NCBI RefSeq assembly: GCF_014207985.1
Contig: NZ_JACHMI010000001.1
Coordinates: forward strand, 2,091,001-2,155,000
From: Nonomuraea rubra
GTDB lineage: Bacteria > Actinomycetota > Actinomycetes > Streptosporangiales > Streptosporangiaceae
Length of the DNA stretch: 64,000 bases
Reading direction: 5' to 3'
Shown: positions 1 through 7,995 of the stretch, piece after piece
How positions within the stretch are numbered: the first letter of the stretch is position 1
How the letters are laid out: every line of letters begins with the position of its first letter
Made by a program: the position numbers and the translations under genes
The notes under the pieces: model-generated
The model's database searches: none
The model's input: the letters and a program-made list of their open reading frames with translations, nothing else
What the model was told of the DNA's origin: nothing

Positions 1-30
1 CTGCCTGGGGCAGATCTGCTCTGAGCAGCG

Positions 31-81
31 AGAGCTGCTGAGCAGGGAGAGCTGCTGAGCAGGGAGAGCTGCTGAGCAGGG
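31..81. repeat. Three tandem copies of a 17-bp repeat
   Basis: The unit AGAGCTGCTGAGCAGGG occurs three times head to tail (31-47, 48-64, 65-81), preceded by a partial copy. The rest of 1-279 shows no convincing gene. The array is too short and has no spacers, so it is a minor tandem repeat rather than a CRISPR. Confidence 0.85.
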
Positions 82-279
82 ACAGCGCGATTACCGGTCG
101 GTTCGGGGAGCGCGGTCCGGCTGGCGGGCCGGGTTCGAGCCGGCCCCAGTGAGCTGAGACCTTGCGACCACGGCAACGCGACGGCTCGCTAGGGCAGAGG
201 CGCCTGGATGCGATGGGCTCCGGCGAGGCGCCTGCCGAAGTGCCGCCAGAGGAAGGTGAGCAAGTCGTTCGCGCGTGCC

Positions 280-1266
280 TCAGCTCAGCACTCGACATCG
301 CTGGTCGGCCACGCCTCGACGGTACTCATACGTCCGAGCACTGTGCCGAGGTGGTCGGGAACGAGCAGGTCGTGATGCTCTTGCCAGGCTTCGTCCGGCG
401 CTTGCCAGTAGTGTCGTCGCGCGGCCGTCCCCGCTGATGCGCACGACCTTGTTCGGTACGTTGAGGGTCGCGATGACCTGGTCGTCCCCGGTTCCGGTGA
501 AGGCGATGTCGTCGATGCCGGCCAGCCCGGCGGCCTTGACCCTGACGGGTCCGGGACGGCCTCGGTCGATCGGGATCCGCAACAGGGTGCCCCGGTCCAG
601 GTTCGTGGCCCACACCGCGCCGTGACGCACCTTGATGCCGTTGGCGCCGAGGAACGTGGTGGCGGACAGTTCTCGCGCCGAGGACCAGACCTGGGCGTGG
701 CCGCCGTTCAGGGGCACGGTGGTGATGGTGCCGTGCACCGAGTCGGTGAGGTAGAAGGTCTTCGCCGGCTCGTCGTAGGCCAGGCCGTTGGGCAGCCCGG
801 TGGCCGGCAGCGCGGCGATGCGCCGCGGCTCCCGCCCGGGGGAGAGGCGGTAGAGGCCGGTGGTCGCGGCGTCGCCGCTGGCGTACAGGAAGTACAGCGT
901 CCCGTCGCCGGTGCGGACGATGCCGGTGGTGAGCGCGAACCCGAGGACCGGGGTGGCCGCGCCGCCGTCGGCGGGCGCGGGGAGGGTCGCCAGAATTCGG
1001 GTGGCGCCGGCCGGACTGATCGCGGCGACCTGGCGGGCGGCCGCGAAGGTGACGTAGGCCGTGCCGTCCGGGCCGAGCGCGATGTTCTCCGGCATCTGGC
1101 CCTTCGCCAGGTCGAAGTGCACGGCGATCCGTGACGTCACCGCCGGCGGGCGGGTCTGCGCGGCCGAGGGGGACGATGCGGCGGTGATCGTCGCCGCGTT
1201 CGCCGGAGGTACGCTCGCCAGAGCGATACCGGCGGCGAACGCGAGGGTGAGCATGCTGTTGCGCAC
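280..1266 (-). CDS. Secreted SMP-30/NHL-like beta-propeller protein, 3' end disrupted
   Basis: The GTG start at 1266 has AAAGGA about nine bases upstream. The product has a signal peptide (about residues 1-24, ending PPANA) and then propeller-like repeats with 'PENIALGPDGTAYV', 'LPNGLAYD' and 'ANGIKVRHGAVWATN', typical of SMP-30/gluconolactonase-like proteins. It is paralogous to the gene at 54933-55787 (shared NG[IL]K, [GA]xLWATN, TLLRI and RGRPG blocks). The paralogue continues for about 40 residues past '[ST]PDGTMTTLA', with a final propeller strand. Here the frame leaves the family after 'GDGRATTLLAS' and runs into an Arg/Ala-rich tail. The protein is therefore probably truncated, and the last blade may not close. 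Enzymatic activity cannot be inferred. Confidence 0.7.
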   Translation of the reverse strand: MRNSMLTLAFAAGIALASVPPANAATITAASSPSAAQTRPPAVTSRIAVHFDLAKGQMPENIALGPDGTAYVTFAAARQVAAISPAGATRILATLPAPADGGAATPVLGFALTTGIVRTGDGTLYFLYASGDAATTGLYRLSPGREPRRIAALPATGLPNGLAYDEPAKTFYLTDSVHGTITTVPLNGGHAQVWSSARELSATTFLGANGIKVRHGAVWATNLDRGTLLRIPIDRGRPGPVRVKAAGLAGIDDIAFTGTGDDQVIATLNVPNKVVRISGDGRATTLLASAGRSLARASRPARSRPPRHSARTYEYRRGVADQRCRVLS

Positions 1267-1382
1267 TGCTGGGTCCTTTCAGGATGACTGCGCGAACAGG
1301 GGGTTCGCGGGCATGCGACATCAGGCGCTCGGCTCGGAGCGCCTGGGCAGAGCGTGGAGAAGCGTGGGAAGGAGTCAGCCGG

Positions 1383-2279
1383 TCATGTCCGCACCGGCGC
1401 ATCGTGCCGGGGGTCCTGGGAGGCAGGGGTGCGACTGGTGAGCGCGTTGTGGATGAGCAGCGTCATCGCGGCGTGGGAGGGAGAGCCGGGTTCGGTGGTG
1501 GCGGCGACCACCACCTGGTCGTCGGAGATCCGCAGCGTCTGCTGGGTCACGTGCATGGTGCCCACCAGCGGATGCCGCATCTCGTAGACCGCGTCGCCGC
1601 CGGCCTTGACCCGGTAGTCGGCCCACATCGTGGCGAACTCCGGGCTCTTGACCGTCAGCTCCCCGAGCAGCGCGGCCAGGAGCGGGTCGTCCGGGTGGTG
1701 CCCCGTGGCCACCCGCAGGTTCGCCACCACGGCACGTGCCTTGGCGGTCCAGTCGGCGTACAGGTCACGGGTGTGCGCGTCCAGGAACAGCAGGCGTGCC
1801 ATGTTGGGCCGCTGCCGCGGTGTGTCCGGAGCGTCTGGGGCCAGGTGGCCGGCGTACAAGGCGTGTCCCGGCGGGTTCCACGCCAGCACGTCGATGTACC
1901 GGCCGAGCACCACCGCGGGCACGTCGCCCACCGTCGCGATCAGCTGGCGCGTCGCGGGGCTGACCCGTTCGGGCGCCGGCCGTCGCCTGGCACCCCGGCG
2001 GCGGCCGCCGGCCAGTTCGTGCAGGTGCCGGCGTTCCGCCTCCTTCAGGTTCAGCGCCCCGGCCAGTGCCTCCAACACCTCGGGGGAGGCGTTGGACGCC
2101 TGGCCCTGCTCCAGCCGCGAGTAGTACGACGCGCTCACCCCGGCCAGCAGGGCCAGCTCCTCCCGTCGCAGCCCGGGGACCCGGCGCCGGCCACCGTACG
2201 TGGTGACCCCCACATCCTCGGGCCGCAGCTGGGAACGCCTTGACTGAAGGAACTCCCCGAGCTGTCGTCTCGTGTTCAT
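1383..2279 (-). CDS. XRE-family regulator with MmyB-like ligand-binding domain
   Basis: Cytoplasmic transcription regulator of 298 aa. Residues about 5-80 form a helix-turn-helix containing 'VPGLRREELALLAGVSASYYSRLEQG', the signature of the actinobacterial XRE/MmyB family. Residues about 105-270 match the MmyB-type ligand-binding region ('VLAWNPPGHALY', 'FLDAHTRDLYADW', 'HPLVGTMHV', 'QTLRISDDQ'). Members usually control a nearby oxidoreductase or exporter gene and bind a small, often fatty-acid-like ligand. No intact divergent target lies upstream, because that side (2280-2980) holds only integrase debris. The co-oriented propeller gene downstream, 116 bp away, is the only close candidate partner. 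Confidence 0.9.
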   Translation of the reverse strand: MNTRRQLGEFLQSRRSQLRPEDVGVTTYGGRRRVPGLRREELALLAGVSASYYSRLEQGQASNASPEVLEALAGALNLKEAERRHLHELAGGRRRGARRRPAPERVSPATRQLIATVGDVPAVVLGRYIDVLAWNPPGHALYAGHLAPDAPDTPRQRPNMARLLFLDAHTRDLYADWTAKARAVVANLRVATGHHPDDPLLAALLGELTVKSPEFATMWADYRVKAGGDAVYEMRHPLVGTMHVTQQTLRISDDQVVVAATTEPGSPSHAAMTLLIHNALTSRTPASQDPRHDAPVRT

Positions 2280-2424
2280 GGCTCACAGTATTCGCGGCCG
2301 GTTCATAACCCAGCCACACCCTCCTGGGGATAGGCACGGCAGAGCTCTCATGGCCGTACTACGGATCCTGCTCACCGTGAATCCTGTGCCGCTCGAATAT
2401 CGAGTTACGTGGCTTGAGCTGCGG

Positions 2425-2548
2425 CTATGCGGCGAAGAGCGGGTCCCGATCGTGGATCAAGAACCGGAGCCCGGAGATGCGGTCACCCAGGTCCATGACC
2501 AGGTTGCGGGCCTGCTGCACCGTCCATGCTCCGGTCGGGTGCGCGGTT
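2425..2548 (-). pseudogene. Integrase (rve/DDE) core fragment, minus strand
   Basis: Reading the minus strand from about 2548 gives a short open stretch with '[17 protein letters not shown]', '[19 protein letters not shown]' and then a stop at 2425. This is the central part of the integrase core of IS3/IS481-like actinobacterial transposases, with the second catalytic Asp in the 'IHDRD' motif. There is no start codon, no N-terminal helix-turn-helix and no C-terminal end, so it is a remnant. Confidence 0.65.
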
Positions 2549-2549
2549 A

Positions 2550-2705
2550 CTCTGCTCGGGTAACCCAGCCGGGCCGCTCGCCTTCCGCTTTCTGGTCAGA
2601 GACCGGGACAGCAAGTACACCGCTCTGTTCGATGAGGTGTTCACGGCCGCGGGCAATCGCGTGGTGCTCACCGCACCTCAGGCTCCTCGCATGAACGCGA
2701 TCAGG
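2550..2705 (+). pseudogene. Integrase (rve/DDE) core fragment, plus strand
   Basis: The plus strand encodes '[22 protein letters not shown]' in two adjoining pieces followed by 'TAAGNRVVLTAPQAPRMNA', the familiar integrase-core block around the second catalytic Asp and its downstream helix. Neither the N-terminal part nor the final Glu region is present. It faces away from the minus-strand fragment at 2425-2548, so two copies of the same domain type have been joined back to back. A possible IS30-like scrap ('LLNDRPRKV') follows near 2810 but is too short to call. Confidence 0.65.
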
Positions 2706-2983
2706 AGCGGTGGGTGGGTCCCTTTGCGGACGCTACCCAAGCCCGTCGACGACGACATCAAGGCAACCCTTCAACGCCATTAGTGTCCTCGGTCACAGCC
2801 TCCTCAACGACAGGCCCCGTAAGGTTCAGGAGACAATCCGGCAGAGGGTGCCGCACGTGGGGAGCGACTGTGGCTGCGGCGGCTCTCACCTTAGGACGCT
2901 GGCATCATCGCGGCCGTCCGGTCGATTCGGCGGTCGCGGCCTTATCCGGCGGGGCAATGAGACAACCGGGAAACGGGGTAAAG

Positions 2984-3208
2984 ATGATCAGGAAGATCGT
3001 GACCGCTATGACGACGGCGGGTCTGCTGGCCACGGCCGCGGCGACGTTCGGTGGGACGGCGGCGTGGGCGGCTCCGTGCACGGGAAGCTGCATCGAGAGG
3101 ACGGCAGCGACGTCGGGCGTTGCCCGGCAGTTCCCCTGGGAGGCGTCCGCTGCCCCCATCTCGCCGACCGGCGGATACCAGCCTGATGGTGGGTATCACA
3201 ATGACTGA
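2984..3208 (+). CDS. Small secreted peptide of unknown function (74 aa)
   Basis: The ATG at 2984 follows the purine-rich stretch AAACGGGGTAAAG. Residues 1-29 are a clear Sec signal peptide (MIRK, hydrophobic core, 'GGTAAWA' cleavage site). The mature part is about 45 residues. It has two cysteines four residues apart ('PCTGSC'), no family I recognise, and a Gly/Tyr-rich C-terminus ('PTGGYQPDGGYHND'). The gene stands alone between integrase debris and a gene-free stretch. It could be a secreted peptide or the 5' remnant of a longer exported protein. Confidence 0.55.
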   Translation: MIRKIVTAMTTAGLLATAAATFGGTAAWAAPCTGSCIERTAATSGVARQFPWEASAAPISPTGGYQPDGGYHND

Positions 3209-3514
3209 TGTCCACGGGGAGAAGGAGCCCGGCAAGGCGGGGTCATGTCCCCGTCGTCGCTCGTAGTAGGGCGACTGTGGGATGGGGCATCTGCGGTCGG
3301 TAGGGCTCGGCTTGCTCGTGGTGGGTCTGAACGGAGGGCCTGATGCTCTTCAAGGCGGGCCGGTCAGTGCGCAGCCGGCGGGCCCGCATCGGCATGGCCT
3401 CCCTGGCGGATGCGCTGCCGCTGCCCGTCCAGTCCGCGCACCTGCACCGCGAACCGGATGAGCAACCGGCACCAGCAGAGTCCTCCTCGTTCGGGAGACT
3501 CGTCAGGGTTGTGC
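3209..3514. other. No gene seen (306 bp)
   Basis: I see no RNA gene, convincing promoter or family-like coding stretch here. The open frames present have no recognisable start or family signature and are probably chance frames in GC-rich DNA. Confidence 0.5.
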
Positions 3515-4396
3515 TCAGTTCTGCAGCGGCATGAGGTGGTCGGCGAACTCGTCGAGCCAGCGCTCGGCCGAAGACACGGGTGTGGCGGGCCGTACGACGA
3601 ATTTGGTGATCCCGGCCTCGACGAAGCGCCCGATCAGGTCGCGGGCGGCGGCCCAGCCGACCGGGACGATCTCGGTGGGGTCTGCGCCGGGGTTGCGCCG
3701 GGCGATGGCGTCGATCGTGGTGGCGGGGATCTCGGTCGCGGCCACGGCGAGGCTGGTGCCGTAGTGGTCGGCCTCGATCTCGCGGCCGGCCTCGGCCGCG
3801 TGCGCCGCGATCGCCGTGCGGCCGGCGGCGGCCTGGTCAGGGGTGAGGAAGCTGGCCAGCCAGCCGTCGGCGAGCCGGCCGGCGCGGCGCAGGGCGCGCT
3901 CCCCGCTGCCGCCGACCCAGATGTCGAGCGGCTTGGCCGGCAGCGGGCCGACCCCGGCGTTCTCGACCGTGAAGAACTCGCCGTGGAAGGTCACCTTTTC
4001 CTGCCGCAGGAGCAGCCTGAGCAGTTCGAGCGACTCGTCGAACACCGCGCCGCGTGGCCCGGGGACGGGGAACGCCTCCCGTTCGGCGGGCCTGGCCGGC
4101 GTCAGTCCGAAGGCCGGCAGCACGCGCTTGGGGGCGAGCGCGGCCAGCGATGCGAGTTGCTTGGCCACCCGCACCGGGTGGCGGCCCGGCAGGATCGCCA
4201 CCCCCGTGCCGACCTTCAGCCTGCGGGTGGCGGCCAGCGTGTAGGCCATGCCGACGATGGGCTCGACGGACGGCCCGTGGACGATCTCCGACAGCCACAG
4301 GGAGTCGATCCCGAGAGCCTCGGCCCGCTCCGCGAGCCCGGCGAGGCGGTCAGGGTGGTCTCCAGGTGGCGGCGCGACCCCGATACGTACCTTCAT
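3515..4396 (-). CDS. LLM-class, probably F420-dependent oxidoreductase
   Basis: A 293-aa single-domain luciferase-like TIM barrel. Diagnostic pieces are 'IDSLWLSEIVHGPSVEPI' (about 30-47), 'LKVGTGVAILPGRHPVRVAKQLASL' across about 60-85, and 'KPLDIWVGGSGERALRRAGRLADGW' in the second half. The pattern matches the MSMEG_3544-like group of probable F420-dependent oxidoreductases. These transfer hydride to or from deazaflavin F420; the substrate is unknown. It sits alone, facing away from the LAL regulator at 4777. Confidence 0.88.
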   Translation of the reverse strand: MKVRIGVAPPPGDHPDRLAGLAERAEALGIDSLWLSEIVHGPSVEPIVGMAYTLAATRRLKVGTGVAILPGRHPVRVAKQLASLAALAPKRVLPAFGLTPARPAEREAFPVPGPRGAVFDESLELLRLLLRQEKVTFHGEFFTVENAGVGPLPAKPLDIWVGGSGERALRRAGRLADGWLASFLTPDQAAAGRTAIAAHAAEAGREIEADHYGTSLAVAATEIPATTIDAIARRNPGADPTEIVPVGWAAARDLIGRFVEAGITKFVVRPATPVSSAERWLDEFADHLMPLQN

Positions 4397-4776
4397 CGGA
4401 CCATTATCGGCCCGGCCCCGAAATCCACTGCTTGTGCTCCTACGGGCCGGTGGCGGCTTTCAAGGCCGTCGGTGCGCTCCTCACAGAATCGGCGCTGCAC
4501 CAGCCGATCACATCAGAGCCGCGGCGGCGCTCTGAAAGCGGCGTCTGTTCCGGCGTTGTCCGCGTGGTTCGCCTCACGTGGACGGTGCCCGGGGAGGGCG
4601 CGGCGATCATGCTGGGTGACCGCTTCGTGGACCTCGTGGAGAGCGTGGTCCTCCACGGAGCGCCTCCAAGGGCGTCGCGCCATGCGACGTCGTTGATGTG
4701 CCGGCCGTGCCTGGCGAGGTCTACGATCGCGGCGGTCCTTTGCGGGTTCGGACGTGATATATAGACCCATAAAGGG
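4397..4776. promoter_or_regulatory. Divergent intergenic region with an AT-rich TATATA near 4758
   Basis: This 380-bp gap separates two divergent genes. Most of it is GC-rich with no family-like coding. The stretch GATATATAGACCCATAAAGGG (4756-4776, split by eye into TATATA and AAAGGG) is unusually AT-rich for this genome and lies just before the ATG at 4777. The TATATA could be a -10 element. Because AAAGGG abuts the ATG, the transcript may be nearly leaderless. Confidence 0.35.
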
Positions 4777-7704
4777 ATGAACGAAACTCATGTTCGGCGG
4801 AGTGCGCCCTCGGACGCGCTCCCGCCGGCGCTCATCGGCCGCGACGACGCCATGGCCGCAATGGTCGCCGCGGTGTCACAACACGCCCTCGTGCTCGTCG
4901 AGGGGGAGTCAGGCATCGGCAAGTCCCGCATGCTGGACGAGTGCCTGGCCGATCCCGCCTTACGCGGCCGTACCGTGCTGATGGCCGCCTGCCCGCCCCT
5001 GCGGGAACCGTTCCCGCTCGGCGCGGTGGTGGACGGGCTGCGGGCCTTCCACGAGCGCCTGGGCGAGCTGGCGCTGAGCCCGCTCGCCGGTGCGCTGCGC
5101 ACGCTGTTCCCCGAGTGGGCGTCGTGGCTGCCGCCGGCGCTGGAGGCGCTGCCCGACCCGCAGGAGACACGCCACCGGCTCTTCCGCGCGCTCGGCGAGC
5201 TGATCGACGCGCTCGGAGTGGACGTGCTGGTGGTCGAGGACGCGCACTGGGCGGACGCGGCCACGCTCGACTGGCTGCTCACCCTCACCACCTCGCATGG
5301 CGCCGCGCGCTCGATCGTGGTCACCTATCGGCCGCTCGACGTCGGCGAGGGCTCGCCGCTGCTGCGCCTGACCTCGCGCCCGCCCAGGAACATGTCCTGG
5401 GAACGCATCGCGCTGGAGCCGCTGGACGTGCCGCAGACCGGCGCCCTGGTGAAGTCGATGTTCGCGACCGCCGACGTGTCCGACCACTTCGCGGCCTTCC
5501 TGCACGAGCACACCGGCGGCATCCCGCTCGCGCTGGAGGAGACCGTACGCCTGCTGCGCGCCCGGCGCGACATCTTCCGGTCCGAGAGCGGCTGGCGCCG
5601 CCGCATCACCGAGGAGCTGCGCGTGCCGCCCACGGTGCGCGACTCCGTCCTGGAACGCGTGACCCGGCTCGACCCGCCCACCCGCGCCGTGCTGGAGGCC
5701 GCCGCCGTGCTGGAGGCGCCTGCGGGCGAGGCGCTCATCGCGGCGGTCGCGGGCCTCGACGAGGCCGCCGTCCAGGACAGTCTGGCCGTCGCGCTCGCCT
5801 CCGGCCTGCTGCGCGAGGCCGGCCGGGGCGCGTTCGGCTTCAACCATGTTCTGGCCTCGCGCGCGGTCGCCGAGGCGACCCCGATCCCGTCGCGCCGCCG
5901 GCTGCACCACCGCGCGGCCCTGGCCCTGAGCGAGAGCGAGCACCCTCCCGTCGTACGGCTGTGCCGCCACTTCCGCGAGTCCGGCGACGTCGAGGAGTGG
6001 TGCCGCTACGCCGAGGCGGCGGCCGAGCTCGCCATGGAGGCTGGCGACGGCCACACGACGGTCGCCATGATGCTGGACCTGCTGACCGCCGCCGACCACC
6101 CGGTGGAGCGCCTGGTCCGCCTGGCCAGGCGGCTCGGCGCGGCCGTCTCCGCCACCGCCGAGCCGCTGCTGGGGCTGGGGGAGCGGGTGCGCGCCGCGCT
6201 GGAGGAGACGCTCGCGCATCCCGGGCTGCCGGCCGAGGCCAGGGGAGAGCTCGGGCTGAGGCTGGGGCGGCTCCGCTTCCACCTCGGCGAGTTCGAGGCC
6301 GCGATGGCCGGCCTGGAGGCCGCCATGCCGGATCTGCAGGATCGGCCCGAGCTCGCCGTCCAGGCCATGCTCCTGCTGGCCAACCCGATGATCCGCGCCT
6401 GGCCGCGGGCCCGCCACCTGGAGTGGGCCGGCCGGGCGGAGCGGCTCTTCCCGCTGGTCGGCCTGCCGGTCGAGCGGGCCGCGTTCCTGTCCAACCAGGC
6501 CGCGGCGCTGCTCTGCCTCGGCGAGGAGGACGGCTGGCGCGTGGCGCGCGCACTTCCCACCGATGGGGACAGCCGCCTGGAGCGCCAGGAGATCGCCCGG
6601 GGGAGGCTGATGGCCGGTCAGTTCTGTACGTTATGGGGCCGGCACGACGACGCCCGCGCCTACCTCGATTCTTCCGCGGCGCTGGTGGAACGGGCGGGCT
6701 ACCGCCGGATCGAGGACGTGCTGAGGCTGGCGCGGGCACACCTGGCCTGGCACGACGGGCACTGGGACGGCCTGGACGACGTGGCGGCCGAGCTGGCCGG
6801 CTCGGAGACGGCCGACGAGGCGACCCGCCTGGAGGCCCGGATGATCCTCGGCTGCCTGGACCTGGCGCGCGGCGTACCGCAGCGGGCCGAGCAGCGGCTG
6901 CGCGAGGTTCTCGCCGCCAGCCTGGAGCGCGGGCACGCGGACCCGTTCATCTTCCCCGACGTGGCGCTGGCCCGGATCCTGCTCGCCCGCGGCGAGCCGG
7001 AGGCCGCGGTGGAGATCACCGAGCCGATGCTGGAGATGATCGTCCGCAAGGACGTGTGGCTGTGGGCCACGGAGCTGCTGCCGGTCCACCTGGACGTGCT
7101 GGCGGCCGTCGGGCGGACGGAGGAGCGGGCCGGCCTGGCGGCGGCCTTCGCCGCCGGGATGGCGGGACGTGACGCTCCGGCCGCCGCCGCGGCGGTCGTG
7201 ACCTGCCAGGCCATGGTCGCCGCCGACCCGGAGGCGGCGGCGGGCCTGTTCGGCCGGGCCGCGGCGATGTGGGCGGCGCTGCCCCGCCCCTACGACGGGC
7301 TGCTCGCCGCCGAGCGCCAGGGCCGCCGCCTGCTCGACGCGGGCGAGCGCGAGCGGGGGCTGGCCGTGCTGGAGGAGAGCCAGCGGGAGCTGGCCGCGCT
7401 GGGCGCGCGCTGGGACGCCGACCGGGTCGCTCACCTGCTGCGCGAGCAGGGGGTCGAGGTGGCCAGGCCGTGGCGCGGCGGGCGCAGGGGGTACGGCGAC
7501 CGCCTGTCCCCGCGCGAGCTGGAGATCGTCCGCCTGGTGGCGCTCGGATGGACCAACAAGCGCATCGCGGAGAGCCTGACGCTGTCGCCGCGTACGGTGG
7601 AGCGCCACCTCAGCGCGTCCATGCGCAAGCTGTCGGTCACCACGCGCACTGCCCTGGTCACCACGGCCGCCGCCGACGGACTGCTGGACGAGACACCGAC
7701 ATAG
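4777..7704 (+). CDS. LAL-type LuxR-family transcriptional regulator (975 aa)
   Basis: A large ATP-binding regulator of the LAL/MalT type. Residues 43-50 are a Walker A loop (GESGIGKS), and residues 150-160 are a Walker B with 'VVEDAHWAD'. A long helical, TPR-like region covers about 400-890. The last 65 residues are a LuxR-type helix-turn-helix ('LSPRELEIVRLVALGWTNKR', then 'SPRTVERHLSASMRKL'). Such proteins are signal-transduction ATPases that activate secondary-metabolism or catabolic genes. The start at ATG 4777 is needed to keep the 'LIGRD' lead-in to the P-loop. The exported-protein operon at 7996 lies just downstream on the same strand and is a plausible but unproven target. Confidence 0.93.
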   Translation: MNETHVRRSAPSDALPPALIGRDDAMAAMVAAVSQHALVLVEGESGIGKSRMLDECLADPALRGRTVLMAACPPLREPFPLGAVVDGLRAFHERLGELALSPLAGALRTLFPEWASWLPPALEALPDPQETRHRLFRALGELIDALGVDVLVVEDAHWADAATLDWLLTLTTSHGAARSIVVTYRPLDVGEGSPLLRLTSRPPRNMSWERIALEPLDVPQTGALVKSMFATADVSDHFAAFLHEHTGGIPLALEETVRLLRARRDIFRSESGWRRRITEELRVPPTVRDSVLERVTRLDPPTRAVLEAAAVLEAPAGEALIAAVAGLDEAAVQDSLAVALASGLLREAGRGAFGFNHVLASRAVAEATPIPSRRRLHHRAALALSESEHPPVVRLCRHFRESGDVEEWCRYAEAAAELAMEAGDGHTTVAMMLDLLTAADHPVERLVRLARRLGAAVSATAEPLLGLGERVRAALEETLAHPGLPAEARGELGLRLGRLRFHLGEFEAAMAGLEAAMPDLQDRPELAVQAMLLLANPMIRAWPRARHLEWAGRAERLFPLVGLPVERAAFLSNQAAALLCLGEEDGWRVARALPTDGDSRLERQEIARGRLMAGQFCTLWGRHDDARAYLDSSAALVERAGYRRIEDVLRLARAHLAWHDGHWDGLDDVAAELAGSETADEATRLEARMILGCLDLARGVPQRAEQRLREVLAASLERGHADPFIFPDVALARILLARGEPEAAVEITEPMLEMIVRKDVWLWATELLPVHLDVLAAVGRTEERAGLAAAFAAGMAGRDAPAAAAAVVTCQAMVAADPEAAAGLFGRAAAMWAALPRPYDGLLAAERQGRRLLDAGERERGLAVLEESQRELAALGARWDADRVAHLLREQGVEVARPWRGGRRGYGDRLSPRELEIVRLVALGWTNKRIAESLTLSPRTVERHLSASMRKLSVTTRTALVTTAAADGLLDETPT

Positions 7705-7775
7705 ATCGCTTTTCCCCATTAATTGGGTGATTTCCCGACTCGCGACGTCGGCAGGCCCGCCTGATCCTGATCTTC

Positions 7776-7943
7776 ATGCGTAACGATCAACCGGACGTCG
7801 AGCCGGACGCAGCGCCCGATGCAGCGCCCGATGCTGGGCCCGATGCTGGGCCCGATGCCGGACCCGACGTCGAGCCGGACGCCGTTTCTGAGGAGGGACT
7901 CCTGGGTGAGGCGGCGCCCGACGGCGCACACGAGCCGCTGTGA
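7776..7943 (+). CDS. Possible acidic repeat micro-ORF (55 aa)
   Basis: An ATG at 7776 opens a 55-codon frame ending at TGA 7943. The product is very acidic and built on a Pro-Asp-Ala repeat: 'PDVEPDAAPDAAPDAGPDAG' and on to 'PDVEP', then 'EEGLLGEAAPDGAHEPL'. No strong ribosome-binding site is visible. It lies 52 bp before the first gene of the exported-protein operon, so it could be a leader peptide, a small secreted-pathway partner, or a chance frame over a 15-bp DNA repeat. I do not recognise it. Confidence 0.3.
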   Translation: MRNDQPDVEPDAAPDAAPDAGPDAGPDAGPDVEPDAVSEEGLLGEAAPDGAHEPL

Positions 7944-7995
7944 ACCAGCACGTCGTGCGCCTGCCGTACAGGCGCGGTCAGAAAGCGGGACAGAG

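Noticed and set aside
31..81. Possible CRISPR-like repeat array at the left edge
   Set aside because: The 17-bp units are directly adjacent with no spacers and no cas genes are present.
4513..4791. Minus-strand frame upstream of the first LAL gene
   Set aside because: Arg/His-rich, no ribosome-binding site, no motif, and it overlaps the likely promoter of the LAL gene.
4960..6417. Long minus-strand frame inside the LAL regulator
   Set aside because: It lies opposite the conserved ATPase region, with low-complexity Arg/Gln/Gly composition and no start context.
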